A stretch of DNA of 23,264 nt, taken from NCBI GenBank assembly GCA_035542775.1, contig DATKKX010000064.1:1-23264 (forward strand), given 5' to 3'. The notes under the pieces were generated by a model. It had not been told where the DNA came from and made no database searches. It saw only the letters and a list, made by a program, of their open reading frames with translations. Below are positions 6,325 to 14,470 of the stretch, piece after piece; position 1 is the stretch's first letter, and every line of letters starts with the position of its first letter. Source of the stretch: DATKKX01 sp035542775. Its GTDB lineage: Bacteria; Planctomycetota; Phycisphaerae; UBA1845; UTPLA1. The position numbers and the translations under genes were made by a program.

Positions 6325-7761
6325 ATGATCGCTAACTCTTGCTCGACTAGGAAATTGCACCTCGCGGGCGCGATTCTCTGCTTGATCACGCGGGGGGCAT
6401 CCGGCGCAGAGGACCCTGACAACATTGATCACGCAGCACCGCAGGCTAACAACCCGCCTGTAAGGTGCGTGGCTTCGTCGCGCGTGATGGTTGGTTACCA
6501 TACCGCCCGGGGCTCCGACAGCATTACTGCTGCGGAGTTGTGGTACACATGCGATCGCGGTCAGACTTGGCAGCGGTCCGCAGGCGGGGAGTCAGGTCAA
6601 AACCCGATCGCATTCGAGGCGCCCCAGGACGGTCTCTTCGGATTGTACGTCGTCCTTCACAATGCCAACGGAGCGTCGGCGCCGGCGCCGAAGACAGGCA
6701 CAGCTCCTCAGCAGTGGGTGCTGGTGGACCGGGCTGCGCCGATCGTTCAAGTGCTCCAGCTTACGCCCGACGTCAGGTTCGACCTCAATCGTGAGATCCA
6801 CATTCGCTGGGCCGTTCGGGACGACAACCTTCCCAACCGACCGGTGTCGCTTCATTATCGATGTGACCAGAGCAGGGCATTTCAGCTCATCGCCGGGGAC
6901 CTGCCGGCCAACAGTTCCTTCTCCTGGACTGTGCCGGACAACATCACGGGGCGCGTGGAGATCAAGATCTCGGCGGTGGATCAGGCCGATAACACCGGCC
7001 GCTATGTCGCGGATTGGCTGCGTGTCGACGGTTCCACGGTGACGGACTCGAGAGGCACACGGATGACGACCATTGAAGGAGAGCAATCCGCCCCCGAGGT
7101 GGCTCCCAATGGGCACCTCATGGCCCGACATGCGTCCTCTCTGACGACCGCGATCGACCAACCGGGTGCCCGGCCGATGGCGCCGTCGCAACGGGCCTCA
7201 CCTGATTCCAGGGGGTTGCCGCACAGCGAACCCGATGCGGGCCCCGAGCCGGTCCCGGGAGGCGCAGCGAAGGAAGCCCAGAAATGTTATGATCTCGGGA
7301 CCTGGCACCGCCTCCGGGGCGAGCACGACGTGGCGATTGCCAGGTTTCGGGATGCACTGAAGCTGAATCCGGCGCTGTCGGAGGCGCGGAACGACCTGGC
7401 GGGTCTACTGTATTTGCAGGGCGATTACGAAGGAGCAGAGCGAGAGCTCAAGTTCATACTGGCGAAGGATCAACGGCATCGTCCGGCGTTGAAGACCTTG
7501 GCCCTAGTGCAGGCGACCCGGCACAACTATCGCTCCTCGGCGGAGTCGCTTGAGAAACTGTTGTTGCTGGATGCCGATGATGCCGAGGCGTGGCTGTATC
7601 TCGGCGATATCCGTTTATTCATGGGCGAGCGGTCGAGGGCGCGGGAGGCCTGGGGCAAGGCCGCGGCGGGGCAGACGGCGTCCGAGGAAACCAGGGAGCG
7701 GGCACAGAAGCGCCTGGACATCTACCGCAGCGATGGCTTTCCCGCCGTCCCCGCTAGGTAG
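6325..7761 (+). CDS. Secreted protein with Ig-like N terminus and C-terminal TPRs
   Basis: A 478-residue protein. Residues 1-28 form a Sec signal peptide (LHLAGAILCLITRGASGAE). Residues 45-245 are beta-rich with two Ig/fibronectin-like halves: LWYTCDRGQTWQRS resembles sialidase-type Asp-box loops, and LHYRCDQSRAF precedes VEIKISAVDQADNTG. A Pro/Ser-rich linker runs to about 310. Residues 320-455 hold about four TPR units, for example HDVAIARFRDALKLNPA, DYEGAERELKFILAKD and AEAWLYLGDIRLFMGE. TPRs mediate protein-protein contacts, so the product is probably a periplasmic or envelope assembly factor. AAAGGA lies 7 to 8 nt before the ATG. It leads a close cluster with holA and a lipoprotein gene. 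Confidence 0.85.
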   Translation: MIANSCSTRKLHLAGAILCLITRGASGAEDPDNIDHAAPQANNPPVRCVASSRVMVGYHTARGSDSITAAELWYTCDRGQTWQRSAGGESGQNPIAFEAPQDGLFGLYVVLHNANGASAPAPKTGTAPQQWVLVDRAAPIVQVLQLTPDVRFDLNREIHIRWAVRDDNLPNRPVSLHYRCDQSRAFQLIAGDLPANSSFSWTVPDNITGRVEIKISAVDQADNTGRYVADWLRVDGSTVTDSRGTRMTTIEGEQSAPEVAPNGHLMARHASSLTTAIDQPGARPMAPSQRASPDSRGLPHSEPDAGPEPVPGGAAKEAQKCYDLGTWHRLRGEHDVAIARFRDALKLNPALSEARNDLAGLLYLQGDYEGAERELKFILAKDQRHRPALKTLALVQATRHNYRSSAESLEKLLLLDADDAEAWLYLGDIRLFMGERSRAREAWGKAAAGQTASEETRERAQKRLDIYRSDGFPAVPAR

Positions 7762-7790
7762 CCCCAGACTCAGAGATGTCGCGCCGGGCG

Positions 7791-7817
7791 GCACGGACAT
7801 AGTCGGTTTGTCCGTGC
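7791..7817 (+). terminator. Hairpin between the TPR gene and holA
   Basis: GCACGGACA (7791-7799) and TGTCCGTGC (7809-7817) form a perfect 9-bp stem with a 9-nt loop, extendable by G-C pairs across one bulge. It lies in the 83-bp gap before holA. No U-run follows, so it may attenuate rather than stop transcription, or protect an mRNA end. Confidence 0.4.
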
Positions 7818-7844
7818 CCGGCTCGGCAGAGGTTGGTTAGAGGC

Positions 7845-8843
7845 ATGACGACGTCACGTTCGAAGCAAGCCCCACGGCACGAGAAGCCCCTGCCCGTGTA
7901 TGCCGTGTACGGTGGTGATCCGTTTCTGCAGCAGCAAGCCCTTAGCGAGATTACCCGCGTCGTGCTGGGAGGCGAGCGTGACAACATGGCCTTTGTGGAA
8001 TTCGACGGCCCCACCGCTGCGCTGGCCGATGTGCTTGACGAGTGCCGATCGATGTCTCTGCTGTCGCCGGTACGGCTGGTCTGCGTGCGCGACGCGGACG
8101 AGTTCATCACCAACTTCCGCAAGGAGCTGGAGAAGTACCTGGAGGTCCCCAGTCCGACGGGCGTACTGGTCCTGGTTTGTACGCGATGGGACGCCGGCTG
8201 GAATCTGTACAAGCGGGTCGAACAGGTTGGTGGCAATATCAGCTGCCGGCCGCCCAAACCCTGGAACGTACCGGAATGGGTCGTCGGTCACGCGAAAGAC
8301 GTCTATGGCTGCGACCTGCCGATGCAGGCAGCGAAGCGGCTGACGGATCTGGCGGGCTATGAGCTGGGCCGGCTGGACATGGAGCTGGCCAAACTGAGTA
8401 CGTACATTCACCCCAGGACCGCGATTCGAACCGGCGACATCGAGGAGCTGGTCGGCGCCACCCGCGAGGAGAAGGTTTTCGGCATTATCGACGCGATCGC
8501 GTCACGGCAACCGCGGCAGGCGCTGGTTCTCTGGGACCAAGTGCTCGGCACCGACCCCCAGGCAGAACACCGCTCGATCGGCGGCCTGGCATACGGCTTT
8601 CGCAAGCTGGGGGAGATGAAACGCCTTTTGGGACAAGGGCTTTCGGCGGCCGAGGCTGCCAAGCAAGTGGGCGACAGCTGGCACGCGGGGGAGCTGAAAA
8701 CGCAGGCCGAGCGTTTTTCGCTGCCCCAATGGCAGGAACATTTGGTTAAACTGTTGCAAATCGACGTGGCCGCCAAGACCGGCCTGGGGACGGTCAGATC
8801 GGCGGTGGAGAAGCTGATTGTGGAATTGTGCGCGGCGCCTTGA
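7845..8843 (+). CDS. holA: DNA polymerase III, delta subunit
   Basis: A 332-residue protein, the normal length for the delta subunit of the sliding-clamp loader. The N-terminal VYAVYGGDPFLQQQALSEI matches the delta fold, and RLVCVRDADEFI, GVLVLVCTRWD and WVVGHAKDVYG follow the family order. The middle segment ELGRLDMELAKLSTYIHPR, followed by IEELVGATREEKVFGIIDAI, is the most diagnostic. The C-terminal helical domain closes with KLLQIDVAAKTGLGTVRSAVEKLI. Delta opens the beta clamp and helps load it onto primed DNA. The ATG at 7845 is preferred to a TTG four codons upstream. The gene starts 83 nt after the TPR gene and ends 36 nt before a lipoprotein gene. Confidence 0.92.
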   Translation: MTTSRSKQAPRHEKPLPVYAVYGGDPFLQQQALSEITRVVLGGERDNMAFVEFDGPTAALADVLDECRSMSLLSPVRLVCVRDADEFITNFRKELEKYLEVPSPTGVLVLVCTRWDAGWNLYKRVEQVGGNISCRPPKPWNVPEWVVGHAKDVYGCDLPMQAAKRLTDLAGYELGRLDMELAKLSTYIHPRTAIRTGDIEELVGATREEKVFGIIDAIASRQPRQALVLWDQVLGTDPQAEHRSIGGLAYGFRKLGEMKRLLGQGLSAAEAAKQVGDSWHAGELKTQAERFSLPQWQEHLVKLLQIDVAAKTGLGTVRSAVEKLIVELCAAP

Positions 8844-8879
8844 CGGCGGACCGACGCTGCAACGACAAGGAATGCAACC

Positions 8880-10424
8880 ATGCGGGCTAGATCAATGCGT
8901 GTGACTCGTTTGTACGTGTGGGCCGTGGCCATCGCCGCGGCGTTTGTCGTTTCCGCCTGTTCGCAGGAAGGCTGGAAGATGGACTGGTGGAACCAGGAAG
9001 ACCAGCCGCAGACCAAACCCAGGACAGCCGCCAAACCGCAGCAGCGACCGGCCACCGAGTCGAAGGCCGCGCAACCGCAGACCGCGGCGAAAACCGAAAA
9101 GGCCGCGGAGCCTGAGGACCCGCAAAGCCGCGAGGTGCAGGCAAAAGTAGACCGGTATGTGCAGGCGATGGGGACCAATCCCGACGGTGCCCGCGGTTAC
9201 AACGACTTCAACTCCAAGATCGAGCGACAACAGGACCCCAACCGCAAGAGCCGGGTCCGGCGCGTGGCGGAACAAAGCCGGGAGGCGCCGGGGGCGGCGA
9301 ACAGCGCGCCTCCGCCGACAGGCCCCACGCCGACGGAACCATCCATGAAGCCGGCCGCGAAGGAACAAACGGAAGAGAAGCCCAAGACTGCGGCAACGCC
9401 GGGCGGGGCTGATCGCGGTCCTGAGCCGGTATTCGGTGAGCCGGAGCCCGCAGGCCGCGCGGCCGAGCAGACAACTGATCGCAAGAGCGACCCGGCTGTG
9501 CTCGTGGGACCGTCCGAGGAAGGCGAGGCGGTCAACGCGAAGACAGAGCCGACTGAGACCAGGACCCCGAGGGAGCGATCCGCGAAAGGTGACGAGACAG
9601 CGACGGCGCGGCCTCCCGTTTTGACCGAGATCACGGTGTCGCCGGGTCCGGAGCTCGAGCCTGAGAAGCTGCCACCGAGCGAGGAGCCGGCTCGACCGAC
9701 GCCGAACGTGGCGGCCCAGCCGCCGTCGGAGCCCATGGATACGTTCCAGAAGCGCGTGGAGGAGCAGGAGGCTCGTGTCGCCAAGGATTCGAACAACCTG
9801 GCTGAGCAGTATCGGTTGCGAATGATGTATCTGATCGACGGGCAGGATGAGAAAGCGCTGGCGCCGGCGTCGGGGATGGATGCGGAAAACCAGCAGATCC
9901 TCCAGACCCAGGTTCGAGCGTTGATCTCGGCGCGCTCGAGTTCCGGCCGCGATCCCGCAGCGCGGGCCATGGACCTGCTCACGCCCGTCGAGGAGTTGAG
10001 GATGCAGCTTCGGGCGAGGGCCGATCTTCAGGTGCCCCGGGTGGTTCTGTGCACCGACATCAGCGGTTTTGGCGTGTACAAGCCGATCGAGCCGGTGCAA
10101 TTCCCGGCGGGCCAGAAGAACCCGGTCATCGTCTACATCGAGGTGGACAACTTCAAGTCGGAGAAGACGCCATCAGGCCTGCACCGCACTCTGCTTTCGC
10201 TTCGGCCGAGCCTGTTGAACAAGTCCGGCGAAGAGCTATGGAGCGCCAGCCATGACAACATTGAGGACCTTTCGCGGCAGCAGCGGCACGACTTCTTCCT
10301 GACGCTCAACGAGACGCTGCCGGCGAGCCTCACGCCGGGCGAATACACGCTGAAGATCGAGGTGGAGGACGTCCTGGCCGGCAAGATCAACAGCAACATC
10401 GCCAAGTTCAAGATCGTGCCATGA
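8880..10424 (+). CDS. Long lipoprotein with disordered middle and conserved C-terminal domain
   Basis: A 514-residue protein. A signal peptide (LYVWAVAIAAAFVVSA) ends at Cys27 in a good lipobox (VSAC). Residues 30-290 are Ala/Pro/Glu/Lys/Thr-rich and probably disordered, with an embedded helical stretch at about 80-125 (VDRYVQAMGTNPDGARGYND). Residues 295-390 are helical (QKRVEEQEARVAKDSNNLAE and AMDLLTPVEELRMQLRARAD). From about 390 a beta domain starts (PRVVLCTDISGFGVYKPIEP), ending GEYTLKIEVEDVLAG. The architecture suggests a lipid-anchored rod reaching to the periplasm or surface. AAGGAA lies 7 nt before the ATG. Function is unknown; the C-terminal domain appears to be the conserved part. 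Confidence 0.85.
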   Translation: MRARSMRVTRLYVWAVAIAAAFVVSACSQEGWKMDWWNQEDQPQTKPRTAAKPQQRPATESKAAQPQTAAKTEKAAEPEDPQSREVQAKVDRYVQAMGTNPDGARGYNDFNSKIERQQDPNRKSRVRRVAEQSREAPGAANSAPPPTGPTPTEPSMKPAAKEQTEEKPKTAATPGGADRGPEPVFGEPEPAGRAAEQTTDRKSDPAVLVGPSEEGEAVNAKTEPTETRTPRERSAKGDETATARPPVLTEITVSPGPELEPEKLPPSEEPARPTPNVAAQPPSEPMDTFQKRVEEQEARVAKDSNNLAEQYRLRMMYLIDGQDEKALAPASGMDAENQQILQTQVRALISARSSSGRDPAARAMDLLTPVEELRMQLRARADLQVPRVVLCTDISGFGVYKPIEPVQFPAGQKNPVIVYIEVDNFKSEKTPSGLHRTLLSLRPSLLNKSGEELWSASHDNIEDLSRQQRHDFFLTLNETLPASLTPGEYTLKIEVEDVLAGKINSNIAKFKIVP

Positions 10425-10433
10425 CAAGGAGGT

Positions 10434-10580
10434 CACCACGGAGACACGGAGGTACGGAAAAGAGCAAGAATGAAGTATAAACGATGAAGAAGAGGCCCTT
10501 GGTACCGCTCCCGGCTCCGGAGCAAAGCCCAATCCTTCCGTTTTCACACTTCTCCTCTGCGTCTCAGCGCCAGTGTGGTG
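10434..10580. repeat. Degenerate terminal-inverted-repeat element (MITE-like)
   Basis: The left end is CACCACGGAGACACGGAGG (10434-10452). The right end (10554-10580) reads on the other strand as CACCAC, then GAGACGCAGAGG, an imperfect mirror. From general knowledge, sequences of the CACCACGGAGACACGGAG type recur between genes in many environmental bacterial genomes, often flanking a body with GAATGAAG or AAGTATAAA-like text. Such a body is present here at 10467-10490. No gene is carried. Confidence 0.5.
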
Positions 10581-10611
10581 ACGATTTCCGTCGGCTCCGC
10601 TCGGTGATCAC

Positions 10612-11217
10612 GTGTTGCCATCCGTAGGATCAACTTCCTGGCACAACCGGCATCTGGCCTGCTTTCGCAAGCTCGATGAACTGCTGCGCGCGGAAGCCGT
10701 TCAGCACCCGGTCGTGGTGATCGTGGGGCCCGGGGCGGTAACGCGGGCGGCAGCCCGGCTGCTCAACGATGCCGCCGAACCGCGGCCCAATCGCCTGCGC
10801 AAGCTGATCGGCGACGCCGCTCGTTACGGCGATCAGGTCTTGCGACGGATTCCCGGTATGCCGCTGCGATCGCTGGAGCCGGCGGAGGTCGATTCATCGC
10901 TGAGCATGCCGCACCGGCTGGTGGTGGTCGATTGCTCGCGGCGAGTGCTCGCCGCCGTCTCCTGCAGCATGCCCCATGCCGAATGCCACCGGATTGACAT
11001 CGCCGCGTCGCCGTTGCCGGTGCAAGGCGACGTAGTCGTTGCGTTCAACGTAATATGCCGCCTGGATGATCCGCCCGCAGGCATGTTTCACGTGGCCGCG
11101 GCCGTTCGGCCGGGCGGCCTGCTGCTGATGGACGAGCGCTCCGCTCAAGTCCATCTGACTGCATATCCTGAATTCACGCCGGTGGCGCCGAAGATCTATC
11201 GGCGCCGGGAGAAATGA
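10612..11217 (+). CDS. Class I SAM-dependent methyltransferase-like protein
   Basis: A 201-residue protein from a GTG at 10612. VVVIVGPGAVTRAAARLLND (about residues 34-53) sits where motif I of a Rossmann methyltransferase would be, with GPGAVT in place of the usual acidic GxGxG turn. RLVVVDCSRRVLAAV fits motif II with its acidic residue. CHRIDIAASPLPVQGDVVVA, then FNVICRLDDPPAGMFHVAAA and VRPGGLLLMDERS, match the post-motif region of Methyltransf_11-type enzymes. The substrate is unknown. The start is not well supported: no clear Shine-Dalgarno, and it begins only 31 nt after the inverted-repeat element. It converges with the GT-C gene. Confidence 0.6.
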   Translation: MLPSVGSTSWHNRHLACFRKLDELLRAEAVQHPVVVIVGPGAVTRAAARLLNDAAEPRPNRLRKLIGDAARYGDQVLRRIPGMPLRSLEPAEVDSSLSMPHRLVVVDCSRRVLAAVSCSMPHAECHRIDIAASPLPVQGDVVVAFNVICRLDDPPAGMFHVAAAVRPGGLLLMDERSAQVHLTAYPEFTPVAPKIYRRREK

Positions 11218-11228
11218 GTGCGTATCAT

Positions 11229-11276
11229 CCGGGCCTTGAGGTGCCGGTCCCCATGGCTGCGGCGACCGGAGGCCGG
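11229..11276. terminator. Hairpin between convergent genes
   Basis: CCGGT (11244-11248) pairs with ACCGG (11265-11269). Outside it CCGGGCCT (11229-11236) can pair imperfectly with AGGCCGG (11270-11276). It fills most of the 60-bp gap between the methyltransferase-like gene and the minus-strand GT-C gene, so it could stop transcription from both sides. There is no T-run. Confidence 0.3.
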
Positions 11277-11277
11277 C

Positions 11278-13110
11278 CTACGGGCGAAAGCGATACAGGC
11301 GACATTTGTCCTTCGCAGCCACAAGCGGGAAATGAGCGGACTCCGTGGAGCGATATTGCAAAAAAACGCCGTACACGCCATCGTCGCCCGGAACCAGCAC
11401 GTGCGTCATCCCGGTGATCCGTCCGTAGTCGAGGTACCGCCGCTCGAGCAGGCGCCTGGTTGCGGCCAGGTGCCCGGCCGACAGGCCCTGCCCGAAGAAC
11501 AAGACCGCCCGATCCGGCGCGTAGTACAGTGCGGGGTATTCGTCGACCGGGTAGAACGGCACGGTCTTTCGCCCCGCGGCGAGATAGTAGTAAGCCGTGT
11601 TCGCGGCCGCGATGATGGCCACGGGAGGAGTATTGACCTTGAGCATCTCCACCGCCGCAGCGCGGTCCTGTTCGGCGTCCTTTTCGTAGGGAGAGTTCAA
11701 CCTCGTCATCGTGACGCCCAGGTAATTGAGCAGCAAAATGATGGTCAGGATGGCTCCCGTGCGGCCCAGGCGGAGATGGACGGGTACGGCCGGTGCGGGC
11801 GGCTGCGGCGGAGCCGTGCTTGCCTCGTCGGGCAACGGCATGAATAGTCGTTGAACCAGTCGCTGCCCAGCGGCGCAGACCCTGCGGAAACCCAGCAAGG
11901 CGAGCGGAGCGAGAATCGGCATCAGCGGCAGAAAAAAACGCTCCGGATCGAACGGCCATGCACAGACCATCCCCAGGTATACCAGAAGATAAATGTGGAT
12001 GACGGCGTGTTTGAAACGCCACGCCGAAACCAGACCGATCACGAACAGGCAGACAGCCAGTCCGATGAGGGCGTATAGAAGGGCTACATCGGGCAAGCCT
12101 GCCACGAGGGTGGTCTGCACCCATGCCTGGGACGGCTGGCCGAGGTAATACAAGACCCAGAAGCACATTGCGGCGGCATTGTAGAGCATCACGCGCAAGG
12201 CGAAGTCCCAGTCACGGGGCAGCCAGACGGTATAGTCCAGGTCGTATGCAAAGCAGGCGGCCTGGCTGATCGCGGCGTTGTGCTCCGAGGCGATGAGCCG
12301 CCAGGATTGCCAACCGGCAATCGCTGCCGCCGCAAGGAGCATGAGACACAAAGCGGAGAGCCAGCGACGGCGGAGCAGCCAGTGGATGAAGAGGGCCACG
12401 ATCAGGACGATGCCGATAGACCGGGTGAGATACGCGGCCGAAGCGAACAGGGCGCTCAAGATGGATCGCGTCAGCAGTCTGCGGCGCGAGACCGCGTCTG
12501 GAGATCCTGGCGCTGGATCAACTGCGAGCATCAACGCGGCCAGCGACAAGAGCGTATACAAGTGCTCCGACATCGTCAGGCGGATCAATTCCAGCCAGTC
12601 CAAGGTCGACACGGCGAGCACAATCCCCGCACCAGCGAGCAGAGGCGAGAGCCCCCATATGCGGCGCACAAGACGGTACCCGACAGCTGCGGCACCGGCG
12701 GCGAAGAAGCCGTTCAGGACCTGCATGACGACGACGTTTTGGGGAAACGAAGGGAAGGTCCGCCAAACGAGCGAGAGCACGAGCGGATAGAGGATCGGGT
12801 ACTTGGTCTGATAGGGTTCGCCGGGGAATTCGACGTGCTTGTAGCCTTTTCCTTCGGCCAGCGACTTGGCGGTCGCCATGTAAATCCCGTCATCCTCCCA
12901 GCGGCCGGCCACAAATCGACTCCGGGTCGCCAGCCACGTCTCTGCAAACGTGAGGATAATCAACACGGCGACGACCGCGGCGTCCGGAAAACGCGTGGTC
13001 AGACCCCTGAGGCCGCCGCCCCTTCGGTCCATGGCGTTTGGGGCATCCCGTGTTCGGGCATCGATAGCCGCCGCCGTTCCGCGGTCTTGTACGCTGTCGC
13101 TCAGACTCAC
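11278..13110 (-). CDS. Polytopic GT-C-type glycosyltransferase-like membrane protein
   Basis: A 610-residue integral membrane protein with about ten to twelve spans; the first is at about residues 43-62 (DAAVVAVLIILTFAETWLAT). Just after it comes an acidic loop, GRWEDDGIYMATAKSLAEG, then YQTKYPILYPLVLSL. This is the arrangement of PMT/ArnT-family (GT-C) glycosyltransferases, where an Asp/Glu in the first external loop binds a lipid-linked sugar donor. The last 150 residues, after GAILTIILLLNYLG, form a soluble extracytoplasmic domain. The likely role is sugar transfer to lipid, polymer or protein at the outer face of the membrane; donor and acceptor are unknown. It starts with GTG whose GTGA overlaps the hslV stop codon, implying translational coupling. 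Confidence 0.8.
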   Translation of the reverse strand: MSLSDSVQDRGTAAAIDARTRDAPNAMDRRGGGLRGLTTRFPDAAVVAVLIILTFAETWLATRSRFVAGRWEDDGIYMATAKSLAEGKGYKHVEFPGEPYQTKYPILYPLVLSLVWRTFPSFPQNVVVMQVLNGFFAAGAAAVGYRLVRRIWGLSPLLAGAGIVLAVSTLDWLELIRLTMSEHLYTLLSLAALMLAVDPAPGSPDAVSRRRLLTRSILSALFASAAYLTRSIGIVLIVALFIHWLLRRRWLSALCLMLLAAAAIAGWQSWRLIASEHNAAISQAACFAYDLDYTVWLPRDWDFALRVMLYNAAAMCFWVLYYLGQPSQAWVQTTLVAGLPDVALLYALIGLAVCLFVIGLVSAWRFKHAVIHIYLLVYLGMVCAWPFDPERFFLPLMPILAPLALLGFRRVCAAGQRLVQRLFMPLPDEASTAPPQPPAPAVPVHLRLGRTGAILTIILLLNYLGVTMTRLNSPYEKDAEQDRAAAVEMLKVNTPPVAIIAAANTAYYYLAAGRKTVPFYPVDEYPALYYAPDRAVLFFGQGLSAGHLAATRRLLERRYLDYGRITGMTHVLVPGDDGVYGVFLQYRSTESAHFPLVAAKDKCRLYRFRP

Positions 13111-13655
13111 GGCAGCGTCTCCACCGTGATGTGCTGATTGGCATAGATGTTGATCTCGCCGGCGATCTTGAGCGCGGCCTCGACGATCTCCTTCGCGGAC
13201 ATGGATGTGTGGGTCAGCAGTGCCCGGGCGGCGGCCATGGCACAGCTGCCGCCGCTGCCGATCGCCAGAATACCGTCGCTCGGCTCGATCACATCGCCGT
13301 TGCCGCCGATGATCAGGCCGCAGTTCGCGTCCGCCACGGCCAGGAGGCTTTCGAGCCGGCGGAGGATGCGATCGGTCCGCCAGTCCTTGGCCAGTTCGAT
13401 GGCGGCGCGTTTGCTGTTGCCCTTGAACTGCTCGAGCTTGGCTTCAAATCTTTCCAGGAGGGCGAAGGCGTCGGCCGCCGAGCCGGCGAAGCCCGCCAGC
13501 ACGGCGCCTTTGTGAAGGCGGCGCACCTTAACCGCGTCGTGTTTCAACACGGCCTCTCCCAGCGTCACCTGGCCGTCCCCGCCCATGGCCAGTTGACCGT
13601 CACGCCGGACCGACAGGATCGTCGTTGATCGCGTTTTCATCCGCTGGTTTGCCAT
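13107..13655 (-). CDS. hslV: ATP-dependent protease subunit HslV
   Basis: A 182-residue HslV (ClpQ) peptidase. The core matches the family closely: TTILSVRRDGQLAMGGDGQV, then KVRRLHKGAVLAGFAGSAAD, AIELAKDWRTDRILRRLE, LLAVADANCGLIIGGNGDV and ILAIGSGGSCAMAAARALL. The catalytic N-terminal Thr is probably Thr11, exposed after removal of a 10-residue propeptide ending in Arg-Ser; the Escherichia coli enzyme loses only Met. HslV forms a double hexamer capped by the HslU ATPase and degrades cytoplasmic proteins. GAGG lies 8 nt before this ATG; an internal ATG at 13640 would give a shorter propeptide. hslU usually follows hslV, but here a GT-C gene does. Confidence 0.96.
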   Translation of the reverse strand: MANQRMKTRSTTILSVRRDGQLAMGGDGQVTLGEAVLKHDAVKVRRLHKGAVLAGFAGSAADAFALLERFEAKLEQFKGNSKRAAIELAKDWRTDRILRRLESLLAVADANCGLIIGGNGDVIEPSDGILAIGSGGSCAMAAARALLTHTSMSAKEIVEAALKIAGEINIYANQHITVETLP

Positions 13656-13689
13656 TTCTGAAACCTCGGTGTACGTTCCGGTGTAAGAT

Positions 13690-13717
13690 GTTATACGAAA
13701 GCCGACGTGAGCGTCGG
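13690..13717. promoter_or_regulatory. Divergent control region of hslV and the proline-rich lipoprotein
   Basis: On the minus strand TATAAC (13690-13695) is a good -10 candidate for hslV with a 5' leader near 28 nt, but no convincing -35 is correctly spaced. A perfect inverted repeat, CCGACG-tgag-CGTCGG (13702-13717), lies beside it and could be an operator or an mRNA hairpin for the plus-strand gene. Tentative. Confidence 0.25.
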
Positions 13718-13741
13718 GGCAAAATGCAGGGGCGTCATACC

Positions 13742-14368
13742 ATGTCCTCCGCCCGAACCATACCTTTGTGGGCAGTGTTCTTTGTGGCCCTTATCGGCAC
13801 GGCCTGCCAACAGCCCGCACGACCACCGCCGGTCCAGCGGGCCCAACCCGAGGCGCCGGCAACCGCGCCCGTGCCGTCTCCCGAGCCTGAGGTGCAGCCG
13901 CCGCCCCCCCAGCCGATCGCGCCCAAGCCACCGCCCCGTGGGACCGAGCCGCCATCGATGCCGCAGACATCGCAGCCGGCCAAGCCCGAGCCGGCGCAGC
14001 AGGCCGAGCAATCTGACGAAGAGGCGCGCCGACTGGCCGAGCTCGCCCGGTTGCTTGCCGAGCGGATGCCCAAGCGTCCAACACCCTCCTGGGTGATATT
14101 TCGTGAGGCATTCGATGAGAGCAAGGACGCCGATTGCCGGGCCGACTGGACCGGCGAAAGCCGGCTCGAAGTCCACACCGACAATATCAAACGCCTGACG
14201 CTCGACCTGACCAGGCTGCCGGCGGGGGCGCCCCGCCGAGGTCCGTGGAACCTGCAGATCGACTATCAGGGGATCCAGGTCACCGGCGCTCGAGGCAGGG
14301 TGCTGGACTTGGTTCGCTCCAAGAACGGCAATTGGACCGTCGATCACAGTAAGGATCAGCGCCAGTAG
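13742..14368 (+). CDS. Proline-rich putative lipoprotein
   Basis: From the ATG at 13742 the product has 208 residues. The signal peptide IPLWAVFFVALIGTA ends at a Cys (residue 21); the preceding residues fit a lipobox only loosely, so lipidation is likely but not sure. Residues 25-95 are dominated by Pro, Glu, Gln and Ala. A short helix (EARRLAELARLLAERMPKR) precedes a folded-looking C-terminal domain of about 85 residues that includes RLTLDLTRLPAGAPRRGPWN and GRVLDLVRSKNGNW. An in-frame ATG at 13724 would give a signal peptide six residues longer. The divergent neighbour is hslV. I do not recognise a function; it may span the periplasm. Confidence 0.7.
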   Translation: MSSARTIPLWAVFFVALIGTACQQPARPPPVQRAQPEAPATAPVPSPEPEVQPPPPQPIAPKPPPRGTEPPSMPQTSQPAKPEPAQQAEQSDEEARRLAELARLLAERMPKRPTPSWVIFREAFDESKDADCRADWTGESRLEVHTDNIKRLTLDLTRLPAGAPRRGPWNLQIDYQGIQVTGARGRVLDLVRSKNGNWTVDHSKDQRQ

Positions 14369-14404
14369 AGCGGGCTTCGCTTGTCCGGCTTGCCGGCTGC
14401 TGTC

Positions 14405-14444
14405 CCGACGGCGCCAAGGGGGAAGGCCCGTCACGCGCCGTCGG
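14405..14444. terminator. Bidirectional terminator-like hairpin
   Basis: CCGACGGCGC (14405-14414) and GCGCCGTCGG (14435-14444) form a perfect 10-bp stem with a 20-nt loop. It sits between two convergent genes, 36 nt after one stop and 26 nt from the other. No U-run is present on either side, so termination would depend on stem strength or Rho. Confidence 0.45.
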
Positions 14445-14470
14445 AGGCGGCGCGTCATTGCCCGCCCGGC

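Noticed and set aside
5707..6501. 264-codon minus-strand frame crossing the gene-poor region
   Set aside because: It is Arg/Ser/Pro-rich, has no ribosome-binding site or signal peptide, and overlaps both the lipoprotein start and the TPR gene.
8892..10100. 402-codon minus-strand frame opposite the long lipoprotein
   Set aside because: The Arg/Leu/His-rich product is a shadow of the low-complexity Ala/Pro/Glu region.
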